From NCBI RefSeq assembly GCF_024679245.1, contig NC_090172.1:6557233-6621232 (forward strand): a stretch of 64,000 nucleotides of DNA, written 5' to 3'. This document shows, piece after piece, positions 47,191 to 61,173 of this stretch. The stretch's first letter is position 1. Every line of letters starts with the position of its first letter. A program made the translations under genes and the position numbers. This DNA comes from Pseudorasbora parva. Its lineage: Eukaryota; Chordata; Actinopteri; Cypriniformes; Gobionidae. The notes under the pieces are model-generated. The model was not told where the DNA came from and ran no database searches. It saw only the letters and a list, made by a program, of their open reading frames with translations.

Positions 47191-47405
47191 ATGCCTGAAA
47201 CAGCACCTCATGCATGTGCAACGAAACTGTCAATCTCCAAAACTGCAGCTCTTGTGGGCTGTTCCCGGTCTGCAGTGGTCAGTATCTATCAAAAGTGGTT
47301 TAAGGAAGGAACAGTGGAGAACCGGCCACAAGGTCATGGGCGGCCAAGGCTCATTGATGCACGTGAGGAGCGAAGGCTGGCCTGTGTGGTCCGATCAAAC
47401 AAATA
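47191..47405 (+). pseudogene. Tc1-like transposase fragment (N-terminal helix-turn-helix)
   Basis: The frame reads MPETAPHACATKLSISKTAA.. LVGCSRSAVVSIYQKWFKEG.. TVENRPQGHGRPRLIDAREERRL. SISKTAALVGCSRSAVVSIYQKW is the paired-like helix-turn-helix of Tc1/mariner transposases, and GHGRPRL is the GRPR AT-hook-like link. It is open for 70 codons, then runs into (AT)n. The whole catalytic domain is missing. Confidence 0.85.
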
Positions 47406-49560
<2,155 letters not shown>

Positions 49561-49857
49561 CCACTGTGTGCCTGAGCCTTCCTGCTAGACAGGAACCCTA
49601 CAACAAAAATTGAGCTTTCTCATGCCTGGAAAAACTCATTATGTGAGCTGTTTCATGTGAAAGCCAGAGAGTATTGGTCAGATGCAAAAGTAGCCTCAGC
49701 GAGGGGAAGTCGTGGCACCATTGAGAGAAAAAGTAACTTCAAAGAACTCCCAGGACACCGGTGAATGGCATGAAAGTTCTCAAAGTTTCAGGCAACATTT
49801 TAGACTAATATGTTGCATTAATTTAAATGAGATTTAAAAAATATATATATTTATTGG
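49561..49857. other. Intergenic, no feature recognised
   Basis: Short unique-looking stretch. Confidence 0.3.
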
Positions 49858-50087
49858 CCAGGTTTCACAGACAGGGCTTAAACTGAGCCAGGATTACACC
49901 TTAGTTCAATTAGGATATTTAAGTATCTTTTATAAACAGCCTCAGAAAAAGAAAAAAAAAACTTACTGGTGAGCATCTTGAGACAAACAATGCACTTACA
50001 TATTCTAAGATATGTTACCTTCTGTTAAAACTGCTCAAATGTGTATTTTAGTCTGGGACTAGTTAAAGCCTTGTCTGTGAAACCCGG
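49858..50087. mobile_element. 230-bp MITE (GGTTTCACAGACAGGGCTTA ends)
   Basis: CCAGGTTTCACAGACAGGGC at 49858 and GCCTTGTCTGTGAAACCCGG ending at 50087 are inverted repeats of about 27 bp with three mismatches. This is a common small fish MITE by appearance. It has no coding content. Confidence 0.8.
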
Positions 50088-50537
50088 AGATTACTATAAA
50101 AAGCATTTTGCCAAGTAGGAATGACACATATGTTAATATCAAAAGCAAAGTCATTTTTGTGTATGTTTGGCTTGCTGATACAACAGTGAATGACCTTACA
50201 GCTATTGACATGAATGCACAAAAACATTTTTAGTCATTGTTGCAATTGTAGAAATTCTGCAGGAGTATTAATCACTACTGAATAAATGCTTTATGCTGAA
50301 CTTCACATGAGCAAACTGGTAAACAGTTCTCATCGCATCGACTTGTTGGAGAAAGTGTTAATGAATGGCTGTTCAAATGGATGTGGACCTTTAAGCTAAA
50401 GGAACACGCTGACTTTTTGGGAGCTTATTCACCGTATCCCCAGAGTTAGATAAATCCATACATACCTAACACCAACATTTTCCTATATACATGTTGTGAT
50501 GTGTATAGTTACATTGTGTACTAGACCAATGAAAAAT
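50088..50537. other. Intergenic, no feature recognised
   Basis: Unique-looking sequence between two MITEs. Confidence 0.3.
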
Positions 50538-51305
50538 TTAAAGGGTTACTTCAGCGATTAGCATATGGCTTTGTATCAGTAGAAACCCTGGAGTATATTC
50601 AAATGACCATGCTCCCCCCTCTTATATCCCCCTGAGACGAGAGATTTATGCATTTTATTTCTGGAAAAATTCCTCTCGTGACGCAAATATCGTCAATTTG
50701 CGTCACGAGAGGAATGTTTGCCCAGAGCCTAAAGACTACCATTTCCGCATGTTTTCAACTCGTGCATGGGGAATGGAGATCACACTTACAGCACAGCTCA
50801 GCTACAGGCATTAATTTAAACGGATGCTAAGCAATGTAAGTGTTTTAACTTCTCAAATTAATTTCTATGAAAGTTAAGCTTCCAAAGGCATGAACTGAAA
50901 ACACATTGTGAATGTATCCCGCGAATGTGGTCGCGATTACCTCAGCTCTCATCACGAGAGCTCATCAACTCATTTATGACGTTAAATGTAATCTGACTCC
51001 TAATCTGAGTCTGCTGTGAGACTCACGCGGCAACTCGATCGTTATATTGAACACGTGTTCAGTATTTAATTGTACTTTCTGAACTCAGTCACTGTAATCT
51101 AGTAGCGGTGGCTTTGGGAATGGCCTCACAGGGCAGCGAAGCATTCTGGGAATTGTAGTCTTTCATCCCCATGAGACAAAAATACATTTTCTGTCTTTTC
51201 TCAGTCTAGAAAGCACCAAATTCAAAAATAATTTCACATTTCTACTACATTAATGACCCAGTTTAAATACAGATTCATCTTCTCAGCGCGGAAGTACCCC
51301 TTTAA
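50538..51305. mobile_element. TTAA MITE, TTACTTCAGCG family, copy 2
   Basis: TTAAAGGGTTACTTCAGCG at 50538 to CGCGGAAGTACCCCTTTAA at 51305. It is colinear with copy 1 at 5467-6336, but about 100 bp shorter. An internal palindrome CTCTCGTGACGCAAAT.. ATTTGCGTCACGAGAG (50673-50714) is more perfect here than in copy 1. Confidence 0.8.
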
Positions 51306-52042
51306 AGTAGGATTTTCTCGACCGATATGGCTAGGAGCTGTTCTCTCATTCCTGCGTAATGTTTAGGGAACTTTGCTATCATGCCATGGGTACCGCAGAG
51401 CAATGATTTTACGCAGCGCCCGGAAATAGGCTAACCTCCATCAACATAACCAACGTGACAACCTGCTTGCACAGAGAGCACCTGCTGGACCCATGGTACG
51501 GCAGCAAAGTTCCTTGAAGCAGCGTAATATTATTTTGCAGAAATGTCTACACATTTTTTCAAAGAGCCTGGTTTGGATAAAATAGCCTAGGCCTATGTGT
51601 GTGTTTAAAATATAGTTTTCAAAACAAATGATATATTATTTTTAAAGCATGATATTGTAATTTTGTCAATACTTTTTCTTATTCCAGTTTAATATGCATG
51701 CAGAGACAACTATATTAAGTAAGCAATTAGTAGGTTGATATCTTGTGTGATTTTTGCAATTCAGTGGTGAAGAAATGACATACTTCACCTTTAAGCTCTG
51801 TGAAATGGTATACGAGGATATATTACTCAGGAGTGAAATTAGCAACTAAATTATATTCAAAATCAAGAGCACAGCAGGAAGAATCCTTTCTGATCCTCAC
51901 TCCGGCCATTAGTTAATCGATTGGATGCAGAGAACTGTTCAGTGTGTTTAGCTCTTTAATTGAGAATGTTTCTCTTTTAAACTAAGAAAGTTCAAGAAAA
52001 AAAAAAAGGAAAAAGAAACTTTCAGTGTGAGCCACACTTTCC
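51306..52042. other. Intergenic, no feature recognised
   Basis: No frame or repeat identified. Confidence 0.3.
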
Positions 52043-52230
52043 TTAAAGGGATAGCTCAGGCAAAAAAAAATAAAAAATACAATTGGTCATACTTTAGTCA
52101 CATGCATGTGTCTTTCTTCATGAACAGACACGTTTTGAAGATGATTCATGCTGTTATTTTCCACACAATATGAGTGAAAGGTGACATTGGGCTGCCAAGA
52201 TCCAAAATGCACAAAAATCATCATATGTCA
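52043..52230 (+). mobile_element. TTAA-type element, left part (TTAAAGGGATAGCTCA)
   Basis: TTAAAGGGATAGCTCAGGC resembles the abundant fish terminus TTAAAGGGATAGTTCACCC. The following GTGTCTTTCTTCATGAACAG and AATGCACAAAAATCATC also fit a diverged member. The right end was not found. Confidence 0.5.
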
Positions 52231-52628
52231 GAATGGTTTGCAACGGATAAGCTGGGACCAAGGTGGGTCTTGTGCAATGTTGCCCACTTGGGTCCCCACT
52301 AGTGGCAAGTGCTATCCTATATAAAATCAAAGTGGGCAATTAACATGAGGCCATTATGGAACCCGCGGACAATCCTATATTGGGCACATTTTTCAACCCA
52401 TTTCATACCAATCTGAACCCCACATAAATGTTGGCTGGAGATGAGGCAGGCAGAAAACACAGGGATTATCATATATAATTTAATATAAGATATCATAATA
52501 TATGAATGTCATATAATAATATTAATATTCCCAAGAACAGCTGAGGGCTATAAATACGCAGGGTAAATGAGGCGGAAAATCAATTAAATAATGAGAAACC
52601 ATGACAACAAATGAAATAGGGAAGATAT

Positions 52629-53330
52629 GCTGTGTCCCAATACGCATAGTCTACTCTCTGTCCTAATTAGTATAAAAAATCAGTGTGTTGTTTCAGACCG
52701 TACTGTTGAAATGAGTATTCCAAATATACCTGGGGTTCACTATTTCCAGTTAGAGTCTAAAGTGCAGATGCACACTCCAACGGCTAATGTTACCCACAAA
52801 CCATTGCACTTTGGACGAGGATTACAAACATGAATAAATAGTGTTAAAAAAAACTAAAAACAGGGCGGATATGCAAGTCCAACGGTTGGGTTTAGATAAA
52901 GGGGTTTGATTGAATAATTATCAATATCTAACCTGACGAAAATAAAATGATTCAGTGTTATCCACATTATATTTCATCTGCAATAGCATTGAGAACTTTT
53001 GTAAGTTTGGTCATTAAATGCATCATTGTGCAAATTGAAAACACATGAGGAGAGTCTCCGGATGAAGAACCAACAACTGTCACAACAATTAAATTACACT
53101 GAATGTGGAGGATTTGAACTGTGATGAGATGATTGACAGGGCAGCTTAAACGGTGACAGGAAGCACCTAACTAAGAGACGAGCTGTCTGTTAAAGATGCA
53201 ATTATGATGATGCAGTATGACCTAAAGCTTGCCTACTCTTCTGTTATACACTCAAAAGTATGTACTTTTTCTTCACAAAAACAGTACATACTTTTATGCC
53301 GTACTATGTCTAGTCGAATTGGGACGCAGC
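52629..53330. mobile_element. MITE with GCTGYGTCCCAATNCG ends
   Basis: GCTGTGTCCCAATACGCATA at 52629 and CTAGTCGAATTGGGACGCAGC ending at 53330 are inverted termini. The sub-terminal GTACATACTTTT / AGTATGTACTTTTTC words are also inverted. The 702-bp element lacks coding sequence. It was probably moved by a hAT or Harbinger transposase. Confidence 0.65.
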
Positions 53331-54040
53331 AATAGGAAAAATTTGACACACGGAAAACTAGAAAATGCAAACATAAAACTAATGCCATTATAGTAGTGCA
53401 TACTTATTCTTAATTATTTACTTTCATTGCATGGAAGAGACACTCTGGAACTACAAATAGGTGCATACAATTTATAAAGTGAAAATAAAACATTCATGGA
53501 TGCAACTCTTTTTTTCCTCCGATCAATGCAATTTTGACAATGTGTTGCTTATTTTCCAGGTAATAAGGCAATCCTTGAAGGCATTTAGCCTATTACATAT
53601 TAAATGTATTTAATTGATTCAAGGTGGATTGGCCATGTTTAAAAGTTTGGGAAGTTTCTCAACTCTATCCCTCCAGTGGCTTGTCTTTCCAATTTTACTT
53701 GCATTTGTGCAGTCACTGTATAATTGATTTTGCTGTGTCTTTGCTCCAGGAGACAATTAACAGCAGATTAGACCTTTTCTCTTAAATAGTGCAACTTCTC
53801 CCAAGTCATTATTAAATCCATCACAACAGAAGAGGCGTGCACTCATTAACACGGCAAAATAAGGTTTACGGGAAAAAAAGCTAAAATGAATGCATGATGA
53901 AATCTATACTTTTTAATGTTTTTTATTGCCAGTGGCATTGTTGAATGTCAAATATTAATGCTTACCTGGAAATAAAACAGAAGGGTGACATTTAACCTGA
54001 TATCTAAGCAAATTGTCTGCATACAGGCAATGGAATTTCT
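53331..54040. other. Intergenic; candidate conserved non-coding block
   Basis: 53480-53900 is non-repetitive with TTTAATTGATTCAAGG, GTATAATTGATTTTGC and GGAGACAATTAACAGCAG, typical enhancer-like composition. No gene. Confidence 0.3.
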
Positions 54041-54041
54041 A

Positions 54042-54440
54042 TTAAAGGAGTCAAATTATGCTTATTTTAAAAGTTTATTATTTTGTTTATTGGGTGAAAT
54101 AGAATAGTGATCATGCTTTTATGCAAAAAAAACAACAACAAAAAACAAAACATTGTTTTCCACATACTGTAACATTTTGCAGTACCCCCTGTGTCAACCA
54201 CTCTGAATGAATTCTGGTTTCTGCAGAGCCCCTCCCTCTAAAAAGGCCAAAAAGCTCTGATTGGACAGAAGACCCAAATGCATTGTGATAGGCAGAAATA
54301 GTAATGTTTTTGGTTTTATCATATAAGTTTGAGTCTGAGTCAGATTTTGAAAATGCGGATGATTAAGCAGATTGATTAGAAGCAACTTTGAAAGCATCTT
54401 GTACTCTCCCAGGTTCAGGAAAGTGTCGTCTATAAAATGC
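54042..54440 (+). mobile_element. 5' part of a TTAA-type transposon
   Basis: TTAAAGGAGTCAAATTATGC at 54042, followed by GAGCCCCTCCCTCTAAAAAG and AAGCTCTGATTGGACAG, is a promoter-like layout seen in related elements. A leader ORF lies at 54304-54366. The right end is absent. Confidence 0.5.
54304..54366 (+). pseudogene. Leader-exon remnant, YKFESESD type
   Basis: ATG at 54304 gives MFLVLSYKFESESDFENADD and TAA. Only 20 codons survive, but the F-E/K-S/P-E-S-D core and its position behind a TTAAAGG end and a CTGATTGG box match the other leader frames. Confidence 0.4.
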
Positions 54441-54844
54441 ACTGTATGAAACCTGCTCCTTCCACATGGGAGGTGGGCACACTAACAAGGACATTAACAA
54501 ACATCCCACTTCTCCCGGAAGGTCAGAGAGTGTCAGGCATATTGATAGATGCTTCCTGGTGCCTGCAAATTATATACAATATCCCAGAAATCGGACGGGA
54601 AAGACATCCTGTTTCCACCTGGAATTAAGATGAGTTTTTCAGTAAAGCGATCTTCGACCATCACTGATGACCGTTGACTATAGCGTGTTGTTGAAGCCAT
54701 ACCAAAAAAATCAAATAAGAGCAAAGTCTAGGAGGTCAGTTAAAAATGGCAATGTCTAAAAAGTCCTGGATGTGGTCCTCAAGCAAGCGAGTACCTTGGA
54801 CAAGACGTACTGCTGTATCCATGTTGGTGAAGTTTTTTTTGCTC
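54441..54844. other. Intergenic, no feature recognised
   Basis: Unique-looking, no supported frame. Confidence 0.3.
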
Positions 54845-55190
54845 CAAGACACAAGGTTGAAGATCCAAACACAGCTTTTACTGAGGGTAAAAGAATCATA
54901 TAAAATATAAATATCCAGAATCGTAAAAAAGATAAAAAGGGTCAAGCACATAGGCAAACAGGTAAATCCAGTGAGACAAGCAGAAGAAGAACAAGCCCCA
55001 GAGAACCAGGATAAGCTGAAATGCAGTGTGACACATACAAGACTTTGCAATGAGTGACTGAATAAACAGGGCTTCTATAGGCACAATTTAAAAAGGGTAA
55101 TGGGAAACAGTTGGCAGTGATCAGAACAAAACAATGTTCTTTGAGGCTCTTGCCTGAGAGAGCAAGTGAGAGCAAGAGCGTGCCCATAAA
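54845..55190 (-). mobile_element. LTR-like or other interspersed repeat (degraded)
   Basis: Words such as GATCCAAACACAGCTTTTACTGAGG and GACTTTGCAATGAGTGACTG, and the shape GATCCAAAC.. TTTATTGAGG, are also seen at about 9470-9500 (GATCCAAACATGGGTTTATTGAGG). They are reminiscent of fish Gypsy-type LTRs in reverse orientation. No termini or TSD were defined. Confidence 0.3.
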
Positions 55191-55338
55191 TGAGGTTAAT
55201 TCAGGTTACGGGAGCCGTCGGCAGCGATGTAATTTTTTTCTTAAAGTACTTAATCAACAATGTCACTGACAAAGTTTTGTTTGGAAAGATAACATTGTTC
55301 AGCTTCCAAAATAACAGAGCGTTAAACAGTGGATGCAG

Positions 55339-55358
55339 TTTTTTTTTTTTTTTTTTTG
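55339..55358. repeat. Poly-T run
   Basis: About 20 T residues; it may be the reverse-oriented A-tail of a retroposed sequence, but no source gene was recognised next to it. Confidence 0.85.
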
Positions 55359-55689
55359 GAGCAGCAACTGAGTTCTGCAAGTGTTTGTGTTTGTTCCCGG
55401 TCATGAGTCGAAACCAGTCAGTAAAACTGAATCAAATGTCTGTGGCAATTTGTTGGCAATCGGCTCGTAAGTGCATATAATGTAAACGACACAAAACTTA
55501 TTTTGAATAGAAAATTTTAAATGTCAAAATGTATTGTGCATGTGTGTGTACGTTCTCCTTCAGTAACAGAGTCCTGAATTTTGCTTCTTCTCACCCCTGC
55601 TGATGGCTCACTGCTCTTGATTTGCCCCTTGTCATTTCGAAGAAAAAGTACAATGGCTAGTGTAATTATAAATGGCTTGTTCGTTTGGG

Positions 55690-55890
55690 GAGGTATGCAA
55701 GGCTTGCAGTGCGGAGCTAGGCGAAATAAAAAACCAGGCTTAAACCTCACTCCCATCTGGGCCATGGCATCAATGTAACCCCTTTGGTTCTTCTCTTCAG
55801 AGCAGGATTTGAACAGGCGCTTCCAGCTTTGAGATGGGTACACTAACAAGTAAGCTAGCGCACCTCTTGAGGCCAGGGGAGTAAGATTAA
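55690..55890 (-). mobile_element. tRNA-derived SINE, reverse orientation
   Basis: The minus strand shows a tRNA-like head: GCGCTAGCTTACTTGTTAGT as box A region and CTGTTCAAATCCTGCTCT as box B. The body then reads GGTTACATTGATGCCATGGC and CAGATGGGAGTGAGGTTTAA, shared with the SINE at 20956-21240. Box B is intact in this copy. The frames crossing it are not genes. Confidence 0.65.
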
Positions 55891-55899
55891 CCTGCATAG

Positions 55900-57210
55900 C
55901 TCACACTTGTTGAGCACCGTTATGTACACAAGCAAACTTTTGGTGTGCTACTCAGGAAGAGCGCTATCAATTAATCTTAGTCACTAATTCTTAGATTTAT
56001 ATGCTTTTGGAGGACCAAAAAAAAAGAAACACACAAAATCTCCATGACATGGCGACAACACTGAAGCATCGTCTTCTTTCTTTGCGTATGCCTTTGGCCA
56101 TGCATTATGCTAATATTTCACGTTGTGATGTAGACATTTGCAGAAGTTATATCTGGACATCGATCAAGGCGTTTAGGCAGGTCAGGAGAAGTGTTCTCTT
56201 TTAGATAGACTAAATCTCTTTTGTGGGAGTCTAGGAGGTTTGTAACTTTGTAGATCCTATACACGCAAAACAAATCCATTGCACACTATATGTCAGGAAA
56301 AGATTAACAAGTATCAATTAACCCCTTTTAAAATGAATGAATACTTTTTACCTAAAAAACACCTCCACTGGAGATTTCTCCAAATGCTCTTCCAGCTGCC
56401 CGCACTCACTCTCTGACATGTCATACTTCAAGATAAGCCTAATGCCAAGGTTGTTTATTTTCTTGTGCTTTGATACCACAGACAGACAGGAAGAGTGGGA
56501 GGCCAGAGATCTCCATTGGGATTTCTGACAGTGTCTAGGAATATAGACTGTACAGGAGAGCAAGGCCAACAGTGCCAATCAAAACCTCGGATACTACAAT
56601 ACTGCCAGAGGCATTTCAGAGAAAACACAAACAGAAAAGAAAGAAATAGAACAACGCATGAAACTAAAATGCAACATAATTGTGTATATTATAGTCATTA
56701 ACCTTTCCTTTTGTTCTACCACACAGACTTCTTCCATACTTCTGAATGATATGATTAGCACTTCAAACGGACTCAACATCTGCTGCAGTTCTTCTTTAGG
56801 GCATCATCAGAGACTACGAGACTAACCCTTAATATCTGATGCTATTTGGGTCAGTCCAGTGTTTTTCTCAGCAGTGGTAGGTGGCATGACAGATTTTGGA
56901 GACAGATGAGAGGATAGTTGACATCTTGGCAGAGATCACCCATTTTGATGGATGGCACTGTAAACTGGAGTGTGTTTTCACAGATGCTGGTCATTGTTTG
57001 GTCATGGCCCAAGGGTTATTTATTTTTATTTTTTTACAGTTACTCAGTTCACATTCTTTTGACACAAATTTATAAATGTGTAATTCTACTTCAAAATATT
57101 GGTGAAAAAAGTCACATTCAAAACTGTTGAAAAAAAACATTACATGTGTTAAACAAGAAATCATGTGAGGTGTGACACTGTGTGATTTATGAGAATTAGA
57201 CATATACACA
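55900..57210. other. Intergenic, no feature recognised
   Basis: No gene or repeat was supported. 56330-56830 looks unique. Confidence 0.3.
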
Positions 57211-57211
57211 T

Positions 57212-58004
57212 AAGGTCAGAAACAATGCTCAAGTGGGCGTTAAACAATGCCCAATTGGCCCCAAGGGGCCTAAAGTGTGCCCCCACACCATTACACCACC
57301 AGCCTGCACAGTGGTAACAAGGGAGGATGGATCCATGTTCTCATTCTGTTTACGCCAAATTATGACTTTACCATCTAAATGTCTCAACAGAAATCGAGAC
57401 TCATCAGACCAGGCAACATTTTTAAATTTTGGTGAACTTGTGCAAATTGTAGCCTCTTTTTCCTATTTGTAGTGGAGATGAGGTGTTCCCGGTGGGGTCT
57501 TCTGCTGTTTTAGCCCATTCGCCTCAAGTTTGTGCGTGTTGTGGCTTCACAAATGCTTTGCTGCATACCTCGGGTGTAACGAGTGGTTATTTCAGTCAAA
57601 GTTGCTCTTCTATCAGCTTGAATGGGTCGGCCCATTCTCCTCTGACCTCTAACATCAACAAGTCATTTTCGCCCACAGGACTGCCCCAATCTGGATGTTT
57701 TTCCCTTTTCACACCATTCTTTGTAAACCCTAGAAAATGGTTGTGCATGAAAATCCCAGTAAATGAGCAGATTGTGAAGTACTCAGACCAGCCCGTTTGG
57801 CACCAACAACCATGCCACGCTCAAAATGACTTAAATCACCTTTCTTTCCCATTCTGACATTCAGTTTGGAGTTCAGGAGATTGTCTTGACCAGGACCACA
57901 CCCATAAATGCATTGAAGCAACTGCCATGCGATTGGTTGATTAGATAATTGCATTAATGAGAAATTGAACAGGTGTTCCTAATAATCCTTTAGCTGAGTG
58001 TACA
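57212..58004 (-). mobile_element. Tc1-like transposon, 3' half missing
   Basis: On the minus strand it begins with the terminal repeat TACACTCAGCTAAAGGATTA then TTAGGAACACCTGTTCAATT (58004 downwards). It continues through the transposase start to the middle of the catalytic domain, where homology stops at about 57212. The other terminus is absent. Confidence 0.8.
57215..57852 (-). pseudogene. Tc1-like transposase pseudogene, truncated
   Basis: ATG at 57852 reads MGKKGDLSHFERGMVVGAKR then AGLSTSQSAHLLGFSCTTIF and a TAG (helix-turn-helix region). After several frameshifts it resumes as NVAWSDESRFLLRHLDGKV, with the first catalytic Asp of the DDE triad, and QAGGVMVWGHTLGPL. The second Asp and Glu lie beyond the truncation. 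It differs clearly from the Tc1 elements at 28310 and 58855. Confidence 0.88.
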
Positions 58005-58022
58005 TAGAAAATTATAATTTTA

Positions 58023-58379
58023 AGGGCCAGATTTACTAACAGCTTGCTCCAGCACAAATCCTCTTTTATTATAAAAAAAAATACTCTCAGGAATTACTTA
58101 AAATTAGTGAATCATGTGAGCTGATTTATTAAAGTTTGCGTCAATTTACAGTTTTTTGCTCCATTATGTACAACCAAAAAAGCATGTCTTAAACCAGATG
58201 CTAATTTGTGCTGCCCTTGGTAAATTGTGTTGGTCATTATGGAAATTATCCGGCAGTGTCTGTGTTCAATAATTTGCGTGTCGTCAGTAGATCACATACA
58301 CAGAACTTTCCACTCACATTGGTGATTTTATGGGATTGTGCTCTCACGCTAATTTGCCTAGTTTAGTAAATCTGGCCCT
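58023..58379. mobile_element. 357-bp MITE (AGGGCCAGATTTACTAA ends)
   Basis: AGGGCCAGATTTACTAA at 58023-58039 is repeated inverted as TTAGTAAATCTGGCCCT at 58363-58379. Inner AATTTGCG / GCTAATTTG words are also inverted. The ends starting AGGGC suggest hAT, but no 8-bp duplication is visible. Confidence 0.75.
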
Positions 58380-58850
58380 AAAACCCATTGGAATTCCAGA
58401 GGGGATCCATGACTCAAAGATGCTAATTATTAGATTGATTTTAGGACTACAGTATGAACAGCTAAAGCGAGGGGTCAGCAGCGGTACTGCAGGGTGTCCA
58501 ACAATGTGTTAAAACTACAACATTACCCATACCCTAATCTAAAATTAAGTACATTTATAAAAGTTTATCTAAATGTTTCATTGCCTGAGAAGGGTGCTAT
58601 TTAGTGACATATATAAAATAAAAATAAAAAAGATTTTAAGAATTTATGAAAAAGTTCTCATTGAAATGAGCTTCTTATTGAACCGTCATTTGTTATCAAA
58701 TTACTGTACTGTATCAATCATTTTATAAACCATATAAAGTCTTGACTTATAAAAAACCTGTTTGTTACAGTGATTTTACCGTGTGTACAGAGCATTAAAA
58801 GTTACAAAGCACAAAGTCACCCCATTGGGAGTTATTCTCTATATCATTGC
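58380..58850. other. Intergenic, AT-rich
   Basis: No supported feature. Confidence 0.3.
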
Positions 58851-58854
58851 CACT

Positions 58855-60119
58855 GTTTGAGCTCAGGTTCATCCTGCTTCCACTGATCATCCTTGAAATG
58901 TTAAATTCTGTTGACTGGACATGATTTGGAAAGGCACACACTGGTCTATATAAGTTCTCATAGGTAACAGTGCATGTCAGAGCACAAACCATGCCATGAA
59001 GTCCAATGAATTGTCTGTAGACCTCTGTGACAGGATGGTAATGAGGCACAGATCTGCGGAAGGGTACAAAAACATTTCTGCAGCATTGAAGGTCCCAATG
59101 AGCACCCAGTGTGGCCTCCATCATCCGTAAATGAAAGAAGTTTGGAACCACCAGGACTCTTCATAGAGCTGGCCGCCCAGCAAAACTGAGCGTTTGGGGG
59201 AGAAGGGTCCTAGTCAGGGAGGTGACCAAGACCAACGCTCCAGCGTTTCTCTGTGGAGAGAAGAGAAACTTCCAGAAGAAAAACCATCTTTGCAGCACCA
59301 ACAGTACAGCCAGCCAGACAGAAGCCACTCCTCAGTGAAAGGCTGCCTGGAGTTTGCCAAAAGGCGCCTGAAGGACTATCAGACCCCGATAAATTAAAAT
59401 GTTCTGGTCTGATAAAGCAAAGATTAAACTCTTTGGCCTGAATGGCAAGCGTCATGTCTGGAGTAAACCAGGCACCGCTCATCAACTGGCCAATACAATC
59501 CCTATACAGTGAAGCATGGTGGTGGCAGCATCATGATGTGGGGAGGATTTTTAGTAGCAGGAACTGAGAGACTAGTCAGGATCGAGGGAAAGATGAATGC
59601 AGCAATGTACATCCTTGATGAAAATCTGCTCCAGAGCTCTCTGGACCTCAGACTGGGGCGAAGGTTCATCTTCCAACAGAACACCGACCCTAAGCACACA
59701 GCCAAGATAAAGGAGTGGCTACAGGACAACCCTTTGAATGTCCTTGAGATGCTGTATGTCCTTTGAAATGTCCTCCAGATCCAAGACCTGAACCCGATTG
59801 AACATGTCTGGAGAGATCTGAAAATGACTGTGAACCGACGCTCCCCATCCAACCTGATGGAGCTTGAGAGGTTCTGCAAAGAAGAACAGGAGAAAGTGCC
59901 AAATAAAGGTGTGCCAAGCTTGTAGTATCATACCCCAAAAGACTAATTTTAATACATTTGAAAATATTTCAAACATACTTCTTTCACGTTTTCATTATGG
60001 GGTATTTTTTGTAGAATTAAGGGAAAAATTCTGAATTTAATCAGTTTTGGAATAAGGCTGTAACATATCAAAATGTGGAAAAAGTGAAGCGCTGTGAATA
60101 TTTGCTGGATGCACTGTAG
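58855..60119 (+). mobile_element. Tc1-like transposon, right terminus intact, left TIR lost
   Basis: Homology starts at TGAGCTCAGGTTCATCCTGC and includes ATGATTTGGAAAGGCACACAC.. CTATATAAG, the transposase remnant, then TTTTGGAATAAGGCTGTAAC, AATGTGGAAAAAGTGAAGCG and the terminal GGATGCACTGTA at 60119. The left inverted repeat cannot be found, so the element is 5' truncated or the arm is deleted. Confidence 0.88.
58990..59935 (+). pseudogene. Tc1-like transposase pseudogene
   Basis: Beginning near ATGAAGTCCAATGAATTGTC (58996), the DNA-binding part is present but frameshifted (GTTKLSVWGRRVLV region from 59165). WSDKAK at about 59405 holds the first catalytic Asp. The stretch 59509-59766 is open, reading MKHGGGSIMMWGGFLVAGTE.. 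FIFQQNTDPKHTAKIKEW. Here the first D of the expected DND motif is N. NPIEHVWRDLK follows in another frame with the catalytic Glu. Several stops and frameshifts inactivate it. Confidence 0.88.
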
Positions 60120-61170
60120 GCTACTACCCGAATCAAACCCAAGTACACTTTTTTTTTTGTCTTATAAACATTTCTAAATATGAAAGGACATGATTGGAGC
60201 TGTCTTCTTGCTTTTATTTGTCGTCAACCATTTACTTGCGAATGACTACACCTCCCCATTTTAACAATCTTTCAAGACTATCAAGTTTATAAATGACCAA
60301 CTTCTTAAAACAAAAATAGTCTAATTGTCTTTATAAAGAAATACTCACATATATGATATATGCTGTGGTGCTTCCTGTGTGTCTACACACACTTGCAAAG
60401 AGATGAGCTGCAATAGTGCCAAATATGTGAACATAACATGTTTTTTGAACATTCAACCATGAAAACCTATTCTTGTAGAGGCCAAAAAACAACACAGACT
60501 TTGTAAAAGGGCATAATATTGCTTCCTTAAGAGTTAATATGTTTTGCTTTGGGCCTAACACTTGTTACCTGTGGGGAAATAGCTTCCTTGAAATTGTTTC
60601 CTTGTTTAGAATGACACTTACATAATATTGAGTGTGATGTAATTGGCTTTGCTAACTATATTTTTAATCCATTATACAGCGTTTCCAAAATCGGTAAGCG
60701 GGGGAAAAGAGGGACAATGGAAAACATGGCAGAAGGATCAAGAAGCCAAGGGAACCCTGTGGCTGTATAATAGGCATTAATATTGCATACATATATATTG
60801 TGTATAAGAGTGTCATGTGGGAGAATGTGCTGTTGGCGTGGATGGAAATCTGAACTGAAACAATGAGCCTAAGCGGAGATGTGTTTGGAGGAAGCCCAAT
60901 TACTGCTGCTGCTTCCAAATGAAGACCGTGTGCTCAGCCTGAGATGATAATGTTCATGCTGGATGAAGCATATATAAGACTTTTATCACACAAAAAACAA
61001 TGTGGATGTATTAGTCCACCCACATGTAGCTGGAGTGTTTTTGTGCATGTGTTTGACTGGTAGGAGGTAGAAAGTTATTAACATAGACATTTACAGTGCA
61101 CTGTAAAAATAATAATAATAAAACCTTTTTTGAAAAGGTAAACCTACTACTAATTTTCTGCAAGGAATTA
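60120..61170. other. Intergenic; unique block 60540-60980
   Basis: No gene. 60540-60980 is non-repetitive (GTGATGTAATTGGCTTTGC, CCTAAGCGGAGATGTGTTTG) and is a candidate conserved non-coding element. Confidence 0.3.
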
Positions 61171-61173
61171 AAC

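Noticed and set aside
55517..55897. 126-codon minus-strand frame
   Set aside because: It runs through a tRNA-derived SINE and adjacent repeat.
57483..57857. 124-codon plus-strand frame
   Set aside because: Antisense to the truncated Tc1-like transposase.
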